From contig JBLMYQ010000029.1 of the NCBI GenBank assembly GCA_050258375.1, positions 16,915 to 80,914 of the forward strand: a stretch of DNA of 64,000 nucleotides, written 5' to 3'. The DNA is from JBLMYQ01 sp050258375 (lineage in GTDB: Bacteria; Bacillota; Clostridia; Acetivibrionales; UBA4821). The notes under the pieces were generated by a model that saw only the letters and a list, made by a program, of their open reading frames with translations, ran no database searches and was not told where the DNA came from. A program made the position numbers and the translations under genes. Below, piece after piece: positions 8,039-15,330 of this stretch (the first letter of the stretch is position 1; the number at the start of each line of letters is the position of its first letter).

Positions 8039-8662
8039 TTATTTAACTGTTTCTTTTATAAATACCAAGCTTCCTTTTTGTCCCGGAATAGCTCCCTTTA
8101 TTAAAAGTATATTCTTCTCTGCATCTACTCCAGCCACTTCAAGGTTTTGAATTGTAACTTTTACGTTACCCATATGTCCAGGAAGTTTCTTTCCTTTGAA
8201 TACTCTACCCGGAGACGTTGTCGGTCCCATTGAACCCGGTCTTCTATGATACATTGAACCGTGTGTCATTGGACCTCTATGAGCTCCATGCCTTTTAATA
8301 ACACCCTGGAATCCTTTACCCTTGGATGTTCCGCTTACATCAACCTTATCTCCAACGTTGAATACATCAGCTTTTATTTCTTGCCCAACGGTATACTCTT
8401 CCGCATTATCAACTCTTATTTCCCTTAAGTATTTTCTCAAGGATACCTTTGCTTTTGAAAAATGTCCTTTTATGGGTTTAACAACATTTTTCTCTTTAAC
8501 TTCGCCGAATCCAATCTGTATCGCGTTGTATCCGTCAGTCTTTTCATTTTTCTTTTGTACAACAACACATGGACCTGCCTCTATAGCAGTAACCGGTATA
8601 ACGTTTCCATTTTCATTAAAAATTTGTGTCATACCTATTTTCTTTCCGTAAATTCCTTTCAT
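8039..8662 (-). CDS. rplC: 50S ribosomal protein L3
   Basis: L3 initiates 50S assembly and reaches towards the peptidyl transferase centre. The 207-residue product begins MKGIYGKKIGMTQIF and contains the central loop motif GKGFQGVIKRHGAHRGPMTHG and KKLPGHMG. It is the second gene of the operon. Confidence 0.97.
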   Translation of the reverse strand: MKGIYGKKIGMTQIFNENGNVIPVTAIEAGPCVVVQKKNEKTDGYNAIQIGFGEVKEKNVVKPIKGHFSKAKVSLRKYLREIRVDNAEEYTVGQEIKADVFNVGDKVDVSGTSKGKGFQGVIKRHGAHRGPMTHGSMYHRRPGSMGPTTSPGRVFKGKKLPGHMGNVKVTIQNLEVAGVDAEKNILLIKGAIPGQKGSLVFIKETVK

Positions 8663-8715
8663 TACTTTTACCTCCTCCGGTTATTGGTTCGCGTTTTAGG
8701 TTTGCGAACATGACC

Positions 8716-9027
8716 TTACAGCTTAATCTCGATATCAACTCCAGCAGGCAAATCTAACTTCATAAGAGCATCTACAGTTTTTGGTGTAGGCAGAAGTATA
8801 TCAATAAGCCTCTTATGTGTTCTCATCTCAAACTGTTCTCTTGAATCCTTGTACTTATGCGGAGCCCTAAGTACTGTAACTATGTCCTTCTCTGTAGGTA
8901 ATGGTATAGGTCCTGAAACCTTCGCTCCGGTTCTCTTTGCAGTTTCCACAATCTTTTCAGCGGACTGGTCGAGAATTTGATGATCAAATGCCTTTAGTCT
9001 GATTCTGATCTTTTCTTTGTTGGTCAC
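8716..9027 (-). CDS. rpsJ: 30S ribosomal protein S10
   Basis: S10 is a 30S head protein that also serves as the NusE antitermination factor. All 103 residues fit, including IRIRLKAFDHQILDQSAEKIV, ISGPIPLPTEK-like VSGPIPLPTEKD, and the C-terminal LPAGVDIEIKL. It is the first gene of the operon, behind an AAGGAGGAG site; the start codon at 9025-9027 reads GTG in RNA sense. Confidence 0.97.
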   Translation of the reverse strand: MTNKEKIRIRLKAFDHQILDQSAEKIVETAKRTGAKVSGPIPLPTEKDIVTVLRAPHKYKDSREQFEMRTHKRLIDILLPTPKTVDALMKLDLPAGVDIEIKL

Positions 9028-9368
9028 TTTATCTCCTCCTTCAATGTTCGAAACGTGCTATGCATCGCAATGCTGTGTTGTGCTCGCATCTGACGCTTCT
9101 ATATATTTGGTTTTTTAGGTGAGACAAGTATTTTTTATTCCACGAGGCCTGGTGTATCATTCTCTTTTATAATTAAACCCAGGTAACATTACACGGTCAA
9201 ACCGCTTAATGCGTAAACCTGGGCTGTTTCTCAGGAAAAATGACTTCTCCACATTTCAAGCCATAGCGTGTAAGCTACTTGTCGCCCGGTTTATAATCGG
9301 ACATACTCCGCAAGAATTCCCTAATTCCAAGATTAGCCACCTCTTGCATCATCGCAATATGTCACAGC
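9028..9368 (-). promoter_or_regulatory. S10 operon 5-prime leader with long hairpin
   Basis: About 340 bases separate the predicted promoter from rpsJ and hold no convincing open frame. The strongest structure is at 9178-9223: a stem of CCCAGGT with ACCTGGG, then GCATTA with TAATGT, then CGGT-TTG-ACCG, giving a nearly continuous three-part hairpin. It is not followed by a good U-run on the rpsJ strand, so it looks like a binding or attenuation structure rather than a simple terminator. Control by L4, known in other bacteria, is a guess. Confidence 0.6.
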
Positions 9369-9374
9369 CGTTTA

Positions 9375-9403
9375 ATTTTACTATAGCTTTCTATATTTTT
9401 CAA
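9375..9403 (-). promoter_or_regulatory. sigma-A-type promoter for the S10 operon
   Basis: Read on the minus strand, TTGAAA and TAAAAT are separated by exactly 17 bases, and the region upstream is very A/T rich (an UP-element-like stretch). Transcription would start near 9368, giving a leader of about 340 bases. Confidence 0.65.
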
Positions 9404-9489
9404 GTAAAAATTCATAATAATTAAAAAATTTTTTTAAGTTTAATTTTAAAAATCCAAACTACAGCAAAAGCGTTCATAAATAAGATGAA

Positions 9490-9536
9490 TAAAGCCAAAA
9501 CAATAGCAGCCATTCGCATTAGGAAGGCTGCTACTA
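9490..9536 (-). terminator. intrinsic terminator after the stalk-domain lipoprotein gene
   Basis: The arms AATAGCAGCC (9502-9511) and GGCTGCTACT (9526-9535) form a ten-base stem with one wobble, followed on the minus strand by a U-rich stretch (TATTGTTTTGG). Confidence 0.65.
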
Positions 9537-9554
9537 TCTCAAAGCTTTAATCTT

Positions 9555-11102
9555 TTATTTTGATTTGATATATACTGTTTTGGTAGCTACATCATATCTT
9601 ACCGAACCACCAAGGCTCTCAGTTACAAACCTTAGCGGAACAAATACCTTATTATCAATTACAGTTGCTGGAACAGCTAATTTTTTAGTTTTACCATTAA
9701 CAGTTGCAGAGCTGCTTTTTACCTTTATTAAAATTTTCGTATTCCCCTTCGCCGCAAGAACTGTTTGCTTCTTGGAATTCCATTGTATCTTTGCTCCCAT
9801 GGCTGAGAAGGTTTCCCTCATTGGAACCATTACAGTGCCCTTAACAACTCTTGGGGAAGTGCTAAAATATACGTATCTATCATTCAGCATAACATCTATT
9901 GCTTTATTTTTATAGTACTGTTCTTTAAATGCTTTTGCTTGCTTTGCGTTTTCCTCTTCAATATACTTCATCATATCAACATAATCAAAAGAGTTATCAC
10001 TTGTCAGTGTAGGGAATAAAACCTCCACATCTTTATTTATATTGCTTATATCCGAATTGATATCAAGAGTAATTTTTATTATTCCCTGATTACTTGCATC
10101 AGTACTACCCGGATTGCTAATGGCATCAAGCTTGGCAATATCAAATACAAGGTCAATGGTTCCTTGTGCTTTTACTACATATCCATTATCAAGTGTATAA
10201 GTAATAACTATACCCTTATCTCCTACAATCTTCACATTCTTTAATAAGTCCATGCCAGTATTGAAGCTCTTTTTAAACTCAGACATTCCGCTGTCGAATC
10301 CAGCAAGAATAGTATTAGCATCAAATTCACCTTTATCCTTCATACTACTTGCTATTAAATTGAAGTATTCTTTCACAATCTCTTTAATTATGGCTTTATT
10401 TTCATCAGCATTATTAACCAAGTATCTGAGGAAAGCTTTAAAGGTTGCATCATCAAATCTTACTTCATACTGGTTGCTTCCTTTTTTAGTTACAATATTA
10501 AGCCCTGAATTAAATTGCTTTCCATATGTATCAAGAAAACTTACCAGCTTGGTGTTTACAAAATCATTTGCCGACGCAGATACCTTCGCTAAGCCCTTAA
10601 AATCTACTCCCGATTCGGAAATTTCCTTACTCATTTTTGAGAAGTCCATAACCATATACTCTTTACCTGCAAATTGCTGTGGAAAAGACGCCGTAAAAAT
10701 TGCAGGAAGCTTCATTATTTCTTTGATCTTTGGAGTTTCGGTTGAAAGATCAGCATCAACCCATAATCCGAACTTGGTTCCGATTCCACCAACTTCTACT
10801 TCTCCTTGGTATTCTGCCTTTGCTATTTTATTATCTTCACTCTGTTTTGATTTCGCATTAATACTTAGCTTCATGTTATTCAATATTTGTGTTACAGAAG
10901 ATACTGATGCTTTTTGTTCCTCAGGAATTCCTTCTGTGCTGAAATGCATCGTAATGTCACTTTTAGCTTCCATAGACTTAATTTGGTATGATTTTATAAA
11001 AGAATTATAGACCTGTGCTTCATTAGCTGAACAGCCTATTAGCAGTATTGTAGATAATGCTAGAATAGAAACTAAAGAACCTAATTTCACAAACAATTTC
11101 AT
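9555..11102 (-). CDS. secreted lipoprotein with C-terminal copper-amine-oxidase-like stalk domain
   Basis: The 515-residue product starts with a lipoprotein signal (MKLFVKLG then ALSTILLIGC, lipobox ending LIGC at about residue 24), so it should be anchored to the outer face of the membrane. The long middle part is rich in short helices and has no family I recognise. The last 110 residues (MVPMRETFSAMGAKIQWN, VPLRFVTESLGGSVRYD) form the stalk domain seen at the N-terminus of copper amine oxidases and found in many clostridial surface proteins, probably a cell-wall-associated module. The ATG at 11102 is chosen over 11120 because AGGGGG lies just upstream. It has its own sigma-A promoter and terminator, so it is a single-gene unit. 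Confidence 0.85.
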   Translation of the reverse strand: MKLFVKLGSLVSILALSTILLIGCSANEAQVYNSFIKSYQIKSMEAKSDITMHFSTEGIPEEQKASVSSVTQILNNMKLSINAKSKQSEDNKIAKAEYQGEVEVGGIGTKFGLWVDADLSTETPKIKEIMKLPAIFTASFPQQFAGKEYMVMDFSKMSKEISESGVDFKGLAKVSASANDFVNTKLVSFLDTYGKQFNSGLNIVTKKGSNQYEVRFDDATFKAFLRYLVNNADENKAIIKEIVKEYFNLIASSMKDKGEFDANTILAGFDSGMSEFKKSFNTGMDLLKNVKIVGDKGIVITYTLDNGYVVKAQGTIDLVFDIAKLDAISNPGSTDASNQGIIKITLDINSDISNINKDVEVLFPTLTSDNSFDYVDMMKYIEEENAKQAKAFKEQYYKNKAIDVMLNDRYVYFSTSPRVVKGTVMVPMRETFSAMGAKIQWNSKKQTVLAAKGNTKILIKVKSSSATVNGKTKKLAVPATVIDNKVFVPLRFVTESLGGSVRYDVATKTVYIKSK

Positions 11103-11144
11103 TTTATTTCCCCCTATCATAATTATGTAAAAGTCACATATATA

Positions 11145-11173
11145 ATTATATCATTTTGGTAAATCTTAGTCAA
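11145..11173 (-). promoter_or_regulatory. sigma-A promoter of the stalk-domain lipoprotein gene
   Basis: On the minus strand TTGACT and TATAAT are separated by 17 bases, with an extended TG-A-TATAAT. This is one of the best matches to the housekeeping consensus in the window and lies 43 bases before the chosen ATG. Confidence 0.75.
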
Positions 11174-11243
11174 ATATAGGCTTGCTTATATTTAGGCAGC
11201 ACTTTCTAATATTTATATTCGCCCATATATTGTAATTTGACAC

Positions 11244-11275
11244 AAAAAAAGAACCTTACTCACCGGGAGTAAGGC
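11244..11275 (-). terminator. intrinsic terminator after the metallopeptidase gene
   Basis: CCTTACTC and GAGTAAGG form an eight-base stem with a short loop, followed on the minus strand by GTTCTTTTTTT. It isolates the riboswitch-controlled peptidase gene from the downstream lipoprotein. Confidence 0.85.
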
Positions 11276-11319
11276 TTTCAAAAGGAGGTGTATAGGAATG
11301 TTTAAGCATTTCACTTAAG

Positions 11320-12060
11320 TTACTTGATTTGCGATATCAATGAAAGGAAGAATTCCTTCAATTGTGCTGTCTGATTTACATCTTCTAAACTGCTATTAAG
11401 ATGGGGCGCTTTCCTTGCAACTTCTCCACCGAATAACAATCTGAAATCTTCTGCGAATATCTCTTGTGGTCTGTTTACATAAGTTTTGGAGCTGTCATTA
11501 TAAATAGCAGAATCTTCGATTCCTCTTATTTTCCTGTATTCCTGCCTTTTTTTCTCATCCATCAACTGAAAATCAACCTGATGTCCCAACTCATGAACTG
11601 CTAATCTATGTATTTCTTCTTTGCCAAGTTTTACGCTTGTCCCAAAAACTACTATGCTATTATCTTTAAAGCTTAGTGCCATTGCATTTGAATAGTCTTT
11701 TAATTTATAATCCAAAAAATATACATTTGCTGTGACTGCACTATATATATTGCCATAAACGCTTTGGTTTACTGAATTATCTTTTGCTCCATAATTGATT
11801 TCGCTAAGAGCCAGAGCATATTCTTTCATATCAACAGTACTTAATTTTCTTAGTCCGATTTGCTTGCTTTGATTAATTTCAAATTTCATTCCATACCAAT
11901 CCTGCTTAAGCATTAATGCGCCGACGTTATTCTTAACTATAGAGTCCATGCTCTCTTGTGTCTTAAACAGCTTTATCTTTTTTTCTGCAAAAGAAGCAGG
12001 AGAGAAAACAGCTGATATTAATATTAGCACTAGCATTAACAAGCTCAATGTTCTTTTCAT
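11320..12060 (-). CDS. secreted zinc metallopeptidase, ATLF/Pro-Pro-endopeptidase-like (gluzincin)
   Basis: The 246-residue product has a signal peptide (hydrophobic residues 5-22, cleavage probably after SFA at 23-25). The catalytic motif HELGHQVD places zinc ligands at His156 and His160 with Glu157 as base; the segment RPQEIFAEDFRLLF supplies Glu204 as likely third ligand. The HExxHxxD plus PxExFAExF pattern is that of the anthrax-lethal-factor-like domain and of clostridial Pro-Pro endopeptidases such as PPEP-1/Zmp1 (known: about 220 residues, secreted, c-di-GMP-riboswitch controlled). Expression is predicted to be off at high c-di-GMP, because two aptamers with terminators precede it. The assignment to the superfamily is strong; Pro-Pro specificity is inference. 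Confidence 0.8.
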   Translation of the reverse strand: MKRTLSLLMLVLILISAVFSPASFAEKKIKLFKTQESMDSIVKNNVGALMLKQDWYGMKFEINQSKQIGLRKLSTVDMKEYALALSEINYGAKDNSVNQSVYGNIYSAVTANVYFLDYKLKDYSNAMALSFKDNSIVVFGTSVKLGKEEIHRLAVHELGHQVDFQLMDEKKRQEYRKIRGIEDSAIYNDSSKTYVNRPQEIFAEDFRLLFGGEVARKAPHLNSSLEDVNQTAQLKEFFLSLISQIK

Positions 12061-12072
12061 GACCTACACCCC

Positions 12073-12138
12073 CAAAAATAAAAACCTGACAATTTTATCT
12101 CTCTAGTGCCAATTCCTGCACCTCGATAAATCGTCAGG
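12073..12138 (-). terminator. terminator/expression platform of riboswitch 2
   Basis: In RNA sense CCTGACGATTTATC (12125-12138) pairs with GATAAAATTGTCAGG (12085-12099) over about 14 pairs with one bulge, followed by TTTTTATTTTT. A competing pairing exists: TGCCAGATTCC at the aptamer 3-prime end (12141-12151) with GGAATTGGCA (12107-12116) inside the terminator loop. Formation of that antiterminator would break the terminator, which fits an OFF switch. Confidence 0.75.
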
Positions 12139-12144
12139 CGGGAA

Positions 12145-12228
12145 TCTGGCAGCCCGACCATCATGACCTTTCGGTTTTAGATTCGTTGGCTTTGCGTCTC
12201 CGGTTTTCGCGCGGTTTTGCCTTTTTCA
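12145..12228 (-). ncRNA. cyclic-di-GMP-I (GEMM-I) riboswitch aptamer 2
   Basis: In RNA sense the conserved landmarks occur in order: GGCAAAACC, GGAGACGCAAAGCC, a CCGAAAGG tetraloop hairpin (GNRA-type GAAA capped), and GGTCGGGCTGCC. These are the hallmarks of the class-I c-di-GMP aptamer. It lies 85 bases before the metallopeptidase start and has its own terminator. Confidence 0.92.
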
Positions 12229-12265
12229 AATTTCCTATTCATTTTTGAAAGTTCATTCACTGCAA

Positions 12266-12307
12266 ATAAAAAGCTCTTATTGCCTGGATTACCAAGAAAT
12301 AAGAGCT
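12266..12307 (-). terminator. terminator/expression platform of riboswitch 1
   Basis: In RNA sense AGCTCTTATT (12298-12307) pairs perfectly with AATAAGAGCT (12272-12281), followed by TTTTTATTTG. The antiterminator is visible as a ten-pair match of GGGTTACCAA at the aptamer 3-prime end (12325-12334) with TTGGTAATCC (12286-12295). The two structures exclude each other. Confidence 0.8.
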
Positions 12308-12319
12308 AAAACTCTTTTC

Positions 12320-12408
12320 TGTTATTGGTAACCCGACCATCTAACCTTTCGGTTTCAGATTCGTTGGCTTTGCGTCTCCAGCTTTCACCGGATTTGCCTT
12401 TTTCAATG
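12320..12408 (-). ncRNA. cyclic-di-GMP-I (GEMM-I) riboswitch aptamer 1
   Basis: The first aptamer transcribed shows GGCAAATCC, GGAGACGCAAAGCC, CCGAAAGG and GGTCGGGTTACC in order, nearly identical in its core to aptamer 2 about 95 bases downstream. The pair is therefore a tandem array sensing the same ligand, each copy followed by its own terminator. Confidence 0.92.
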
Positions 12409-12432
12409 GTTATTTTGTTTTCTTACAATATT

Positions 12433-12461
12433 ATTTTATAACAGATTTACATAAAATGCAA
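12433..12461 (-). promoter_or_regulatory. sigma-A-type promoter for the tandem riboswitch-peptidase unit
   Basis: On the minus strand TTGCAT and TAAAAT are separated by 17 bases. Initiation would fall near 12426, about 20 bases before the first aptamer. Confidence 0.55.
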
Positions 12462-12490
12462 TAATTAAACCATATTGCTTTTTATATTAT

Positions 12491-12844
12491 TTACGCCCTT
12501 AGTTTGTCATTGATTCCTTTTATCTGAACATCATGCATATCTGACAATTTTGCTATATCATCAAACTTGGCTTCAAGCCTGTCCAATCTTTCATTGGTTG
12601 ACTTATGTGCATCAAATAATATTCCAATCTTATCATGAAATTGATTTTCAAGTCTTAGAATCTGACTACCATTCTGCTTTATTTCTTTTTCAATATTATC
12701 AAATCTATTATCAATTACCTGAAATTTTTTATCTATACCATCGAACTTGCTATCTATTCCGTCAAATTTTTTGTCTATGCCATTAAGCCTGTCCGTAAAT
12801 TCCACATACATTTTTTGAATCAGTTCATATGCTTTATCTTCCAC
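12491..12844 (-). CDS. small coiled-coil protein with seven-residue repeats
   Basis: The 117-residue product is almost entirely helical. Residues 22-50 repeat a heptad FDGIDKK / FDGIDSK / FDGIDKK / FQVIDNR / FDNIEKE, the pattern of a parallel coiled coil with Ile and Phe at core positions. There is no signal peptide or membrane segment. Repeat-rich coiled-coil proteins of this kind are common in clostridia, sometimes near phage or regulatory genes, but no function can be named. An AGGGGAGG-type site precedes the ATG. Confidence 0.7.
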   Translation of the reverse strand: MEDKAYELIQKMYVEFTDRLNGIDKKFDGIDSKFDGIDKKFQVIDNRFDNIEKEIKQNGSQILRLENQFHDKIGILFDAHKSTNERLDRLEAKFDDIAKLSDMHDVQIKGINDKLRA

Positions 12845-12917
12845 ATTGCAGCCTCCCCTTTTTGAAACTAAAATAATTATATATCATTCTATCTTTTTGA
12901 CAAGGACTATTTTTTGA

Positions 12918-14204
12918 TTATTCACAATCTTCATCAGCCTTTTCTTCTTCTGCCCTTGATACATCAGCACCAAGACTTTTTAACTTCTCATCAATATTTT
13001 CATAGCCCCTAAAAATATGCTCCGCATTGGTAACTTCAGTAGTTCCTTCTGCTGAAAGACCCGCAAGAACCAACGCTGCCCCTGCCCTCAAATCATTTGC
13101 CTTAACCCTTGCACCATTAAGCATACTTTTCCCTTCTATAACCGCTGTTCGCCCATCAATCTTTATATTTGCTCCCATTCTGTTCAATTCAGAAACATGC
13201 ATGAATCTATTTTCGAAAATTGTTTCAACTATTACACTTGTTCCTTCGGAAAGACTCATTAATGATGCAACCGGAGACTGCATATCCGTAGGAAATCCTG
13301 GATATGGAAGAGTCTTAATATCAACAGCTTTCATTTTATTATCAGCTTTAACCCTTATTGATGTTAATTCTTCTGATATTTCGACACCGCACTCCTTGAG
13401 CTTAGCTGAAACAGGCTTTAAATGGTCCGGTATTACATTTTCAATAATAACATCTCCTTGTGTTATTGCCGCAGCTACCATAAAGGTTCCTGCCTCAATT
13501 CTATCCGGTATAACAAGATGACTTGTAGCTTTAAGCTCTTTCACTCCTGTAATTTTTACTGTATCTGTTCCTGCTCCTTTTATATCTGCCCCTGCCATAA
13601 TCAAAAAGTTTGCCAAATCTACAACCTCAGGTTCTACAGATGCATTTTCGATTATTGTACTTCCATCTGCCAGACAAGCAGCCATAAGAATATTTTCAGT
13701 AGCTCCTACACTGGGAAAATCAAGATAAATCTGCGCCCCTTTAAGCTTCTTGGCGTAAGCATGAATATATCCAGCATTATTGTTAATTTCTGCACCCATA
13801 GCTGCAAAACCTTTCAGATGCAAATCAACTGGTCTTGAACCTATTGCACAACCACCCGGCATTGAAATTTTTGCCTCTCCAACCCTTGCAAGCAGTGGAC
13901 CCATAACCAGAAATGAAGCCCTTAACTTACTGACAAGCTCATACGGTGCAACAATCTCTTTTATTCCTTTTGTTGTTATATTCAGCTTATTACTTCCGTT
14001 TCTTTGAAGCTCTGCTCCAATAGACTCAACAAGACTGCACATTATTTCAACATCATTTAAAAAAGGAACTTCTTCAATAATATTTTCGCCATCAGTAAGA
14101 AGCGTTGCAGCTATAATTGGGAGTACAGAATTTTTGGAACCACTTATTCTGACCTTTCCCTTCAAGGGACCACTTTGCTTAACAACAAGTTTTATCACGG
14201 TCAT
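12918..14204 (-). CDS. murA: UDP-N-acetylglucosamine 1-carboxyvinyltransferase
   Basis: MurA transfers enolpyruvate from PEP to UDP-GlcNAc, the first committed step of peptidoglycan synthesis, in the cytoplasm. Landmarks: SGSKNSVLPI with the catalytic-site Lys near residue 24, PGGCAIGSRPVDLH with Cys119, the residue alkylated by fosfomycin, and PYPGFPTDMQ. At 428 residues it is of normal length, with an acidic tail (EEEKADEDCE). The start is either ATG at 14204 or GTG at 14198; the AAAGGAGA site is better spaced for the GTG. Firmicutes often have two paralogues (murAA, murAB); which one this is cannot be told. Confidence 0.95.
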   Translation of the reverse strand: MTVIKLVVKQSGPLKGKVRISGSKNSVLPIIAATLLTDGENIIEEVPFLNDVEIMCSLVESIGAELQRNGSNKLNITTKGIKEIVAPYELVSKLRASFLVMGPLLARVGEAKISMPGGCAIGSRPVDLHLKGFAAMGAEINNNAGYIHAYAKKLKGAQIYLDFPSVGATENILMAACLADGSTIIENASVEPEVVDLANFLIMAGADIKGAGTDTVKITGVKELKATSHLVIPDRIEAGTFMVAAAITQGDVIIENVIPDHLKPVSAKLKECGVEISEELTSIRVKADNKMKAVDIKTLPYPGFPTDMQSPVASLMSLSEGTSVIVETIFENRFMHVSELNRMGANIKIDGRTAVIEGKSMLNGARVKANDLRAGAALVLAGLSAEGTTEVTNAEHIFRGYENIDEKLKSLGADVSRAEEEKADEDCE

Positions 14205-14284
14205 TCTCCTTTATCGAACAATATGGAAGTTTTGATAATTGTATTTTGATAATAAAATTATTACCAACCCTGCCGTTATATATG

Positions 14285-14316
14285 CAAAAAAAGATGCTGA
14301 AACTCGCATCTTTTTA
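14285..14316 (-). terminator. intrinsic terminator after the SLH operon (bidirectional)
   Basis: AAAAAGATGC and GCATCTTTTTTT form a stem extended by A/T pairs, with a U-run on the minus strand. It lies about 75 bases past the SLH protein stop codon. Confidence 0.8.
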
Positions 14317-14390
14317 TATTTCCTGTTGTCCAAAAGGACAAGCCAATGTCTCGTCCCTACTAGGTTTTGTATTATTCCTTTAGCTATCAA

Positions 14391-15221
14391 CTAATTTGTA
14401 GTTATTGCCCTGCTTATTATCATTGCGCAGTTAGCTCTGTTTAATACTAAATCCTCCTTAAATCCTTTAAAAAGTGAATCTGTCTTATTAATTATCCCTG
14501 CTAAAAAAATCTTCCTCAATGAATCATATGCCCAATGCTTTTTATTAATAGCCGGCATTTCTTTCTGATTAGCTGTACTAAATACAAATACCCTTGTTAT
14601 TATTTTTGCGGCTTCAGCAATAGTCACAGTTTTATCAGGTTTGAACGTGCCATCTACAAATCCGCTTACAATCTTCATATCACACGCAGTATTTATTGCA
14701 TCTCTTGCCCAGTGCTTTTTTGTATCCTTAAATCCTTTTGATTTTGATTTTTTTTCAACTTTTAAAGAATTAAGGAGCATAGTTATAAACTCTGCCCTTG
14801 TTACGCTCTTATTCGGCTTGAATGTCCCATCAGTATATCCTTCAATTGCTCCCATATCATGAAGATGTCTTATATATTCTTCAGCAGCAGTTCCTTTTAT
14901 ATCCTTAAAAACACCCTGTTCCGGATTATCAATATTTGTTAATATAATTCTGACCGGTGGCAGCATTGTTCTTAAGTCAACATCTATACTGTTTAAACCG
15001 GTTATACCTTTACCCGTCTTAAAGAATATATTCAGTAGCTTGCCTTCTCTCTTTGAAACTGATGTAATTTCTATCCCCTGTCCTTCTGGCAGTTTGGCAT
15101 TCAGCACAATATTAATGGTGTTTTCGCCTACCTGCCTGACTGAATAGGTTGTTCCAGAAGCATAGCAGCCGTAAGATAGAACAAAAAGCATTATAATTGC
15201 TAAAATAAAAGTTTTTTTCAT
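14391..15221 (-). CDS. secreted protein with three SLH domains
   Basis: The 276-residue product has a signal peptide (about residues 1-21, with a Cys at 19 that could allow lipid modification) and three S-layer-homology repeats in its second half: IEGYTDGTFKPNKSVTRAEF, VSGFVDGTFKPDKTVTIAEA, and a divergent third around ANCAMIISRAI. SLH triplets bind pyruvylated secondary cell-wall polymer and hold proteins at the surface. The first 110 residues resemble a beta-rich cohesin-like or AMIN-like module but I cannot assign them. It is the last gene after the two FN3 proteins and may supply their anchoring partner. Confidence 0.85.
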   Translation of the reverse strand: MKKTFILAIIMLFVLSYGCYASGTTYSVRQVGENTINIVLNAKLPEGQGIEITSVSKREGKLLNIFFKTGKGITGLNSIDVDLRTMLPPVRIILTNIDNPEQGVFKDIKGTAAEEYIRHLHDMGAIEGYTDGTFKPNKSVTRAEFITMLLNSLKVEKKSKSKGFKDTKKHWARDAINTACDMKIVSGFVDGTFKPDKTVTIAEAAKIITRVFVFSTANQKEMPAINKKHWAYDSLRKIFLAGIINKTDSLFKGFKEDLVLNRANCAMIISRAITTN

Positions 15222-15330
15222 AAGTTTATGTCCTTTCTATGATTCTTTTGCATTTTTCTAGTTTTAACTTTGATTTTTTTGTATTTTTGTGGTTTTAACT
15301 TTACACTTTACATTTTAAACTTTACACTAT

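Noticed and set aside
10252..11010. Long plus-strand open frame (252 codons) antisense to the stalk-domain lipoprotein
   Set aside because: The minus-strand frame has a lipobox, a recognised domain, a promoter and a terminator; the antisense product is Leu/Ser/Pro-rich with no family features, as expected of a shadow.
11298..11318. A six-codon plus-strand frame (MFKHFT) behind a strong AAAGGAGGTG site
   Set aside because: It lies between a minus-strand terminator and the end of a minus-strand gene, with no plus-strand promoter; the ribosome-binding-like sequence is probably chance.
13027..13521. Plus-strand frame opposite murA
   Set aside because: Shadow of a well-conserved enzyme; composition typical of antisense translation.
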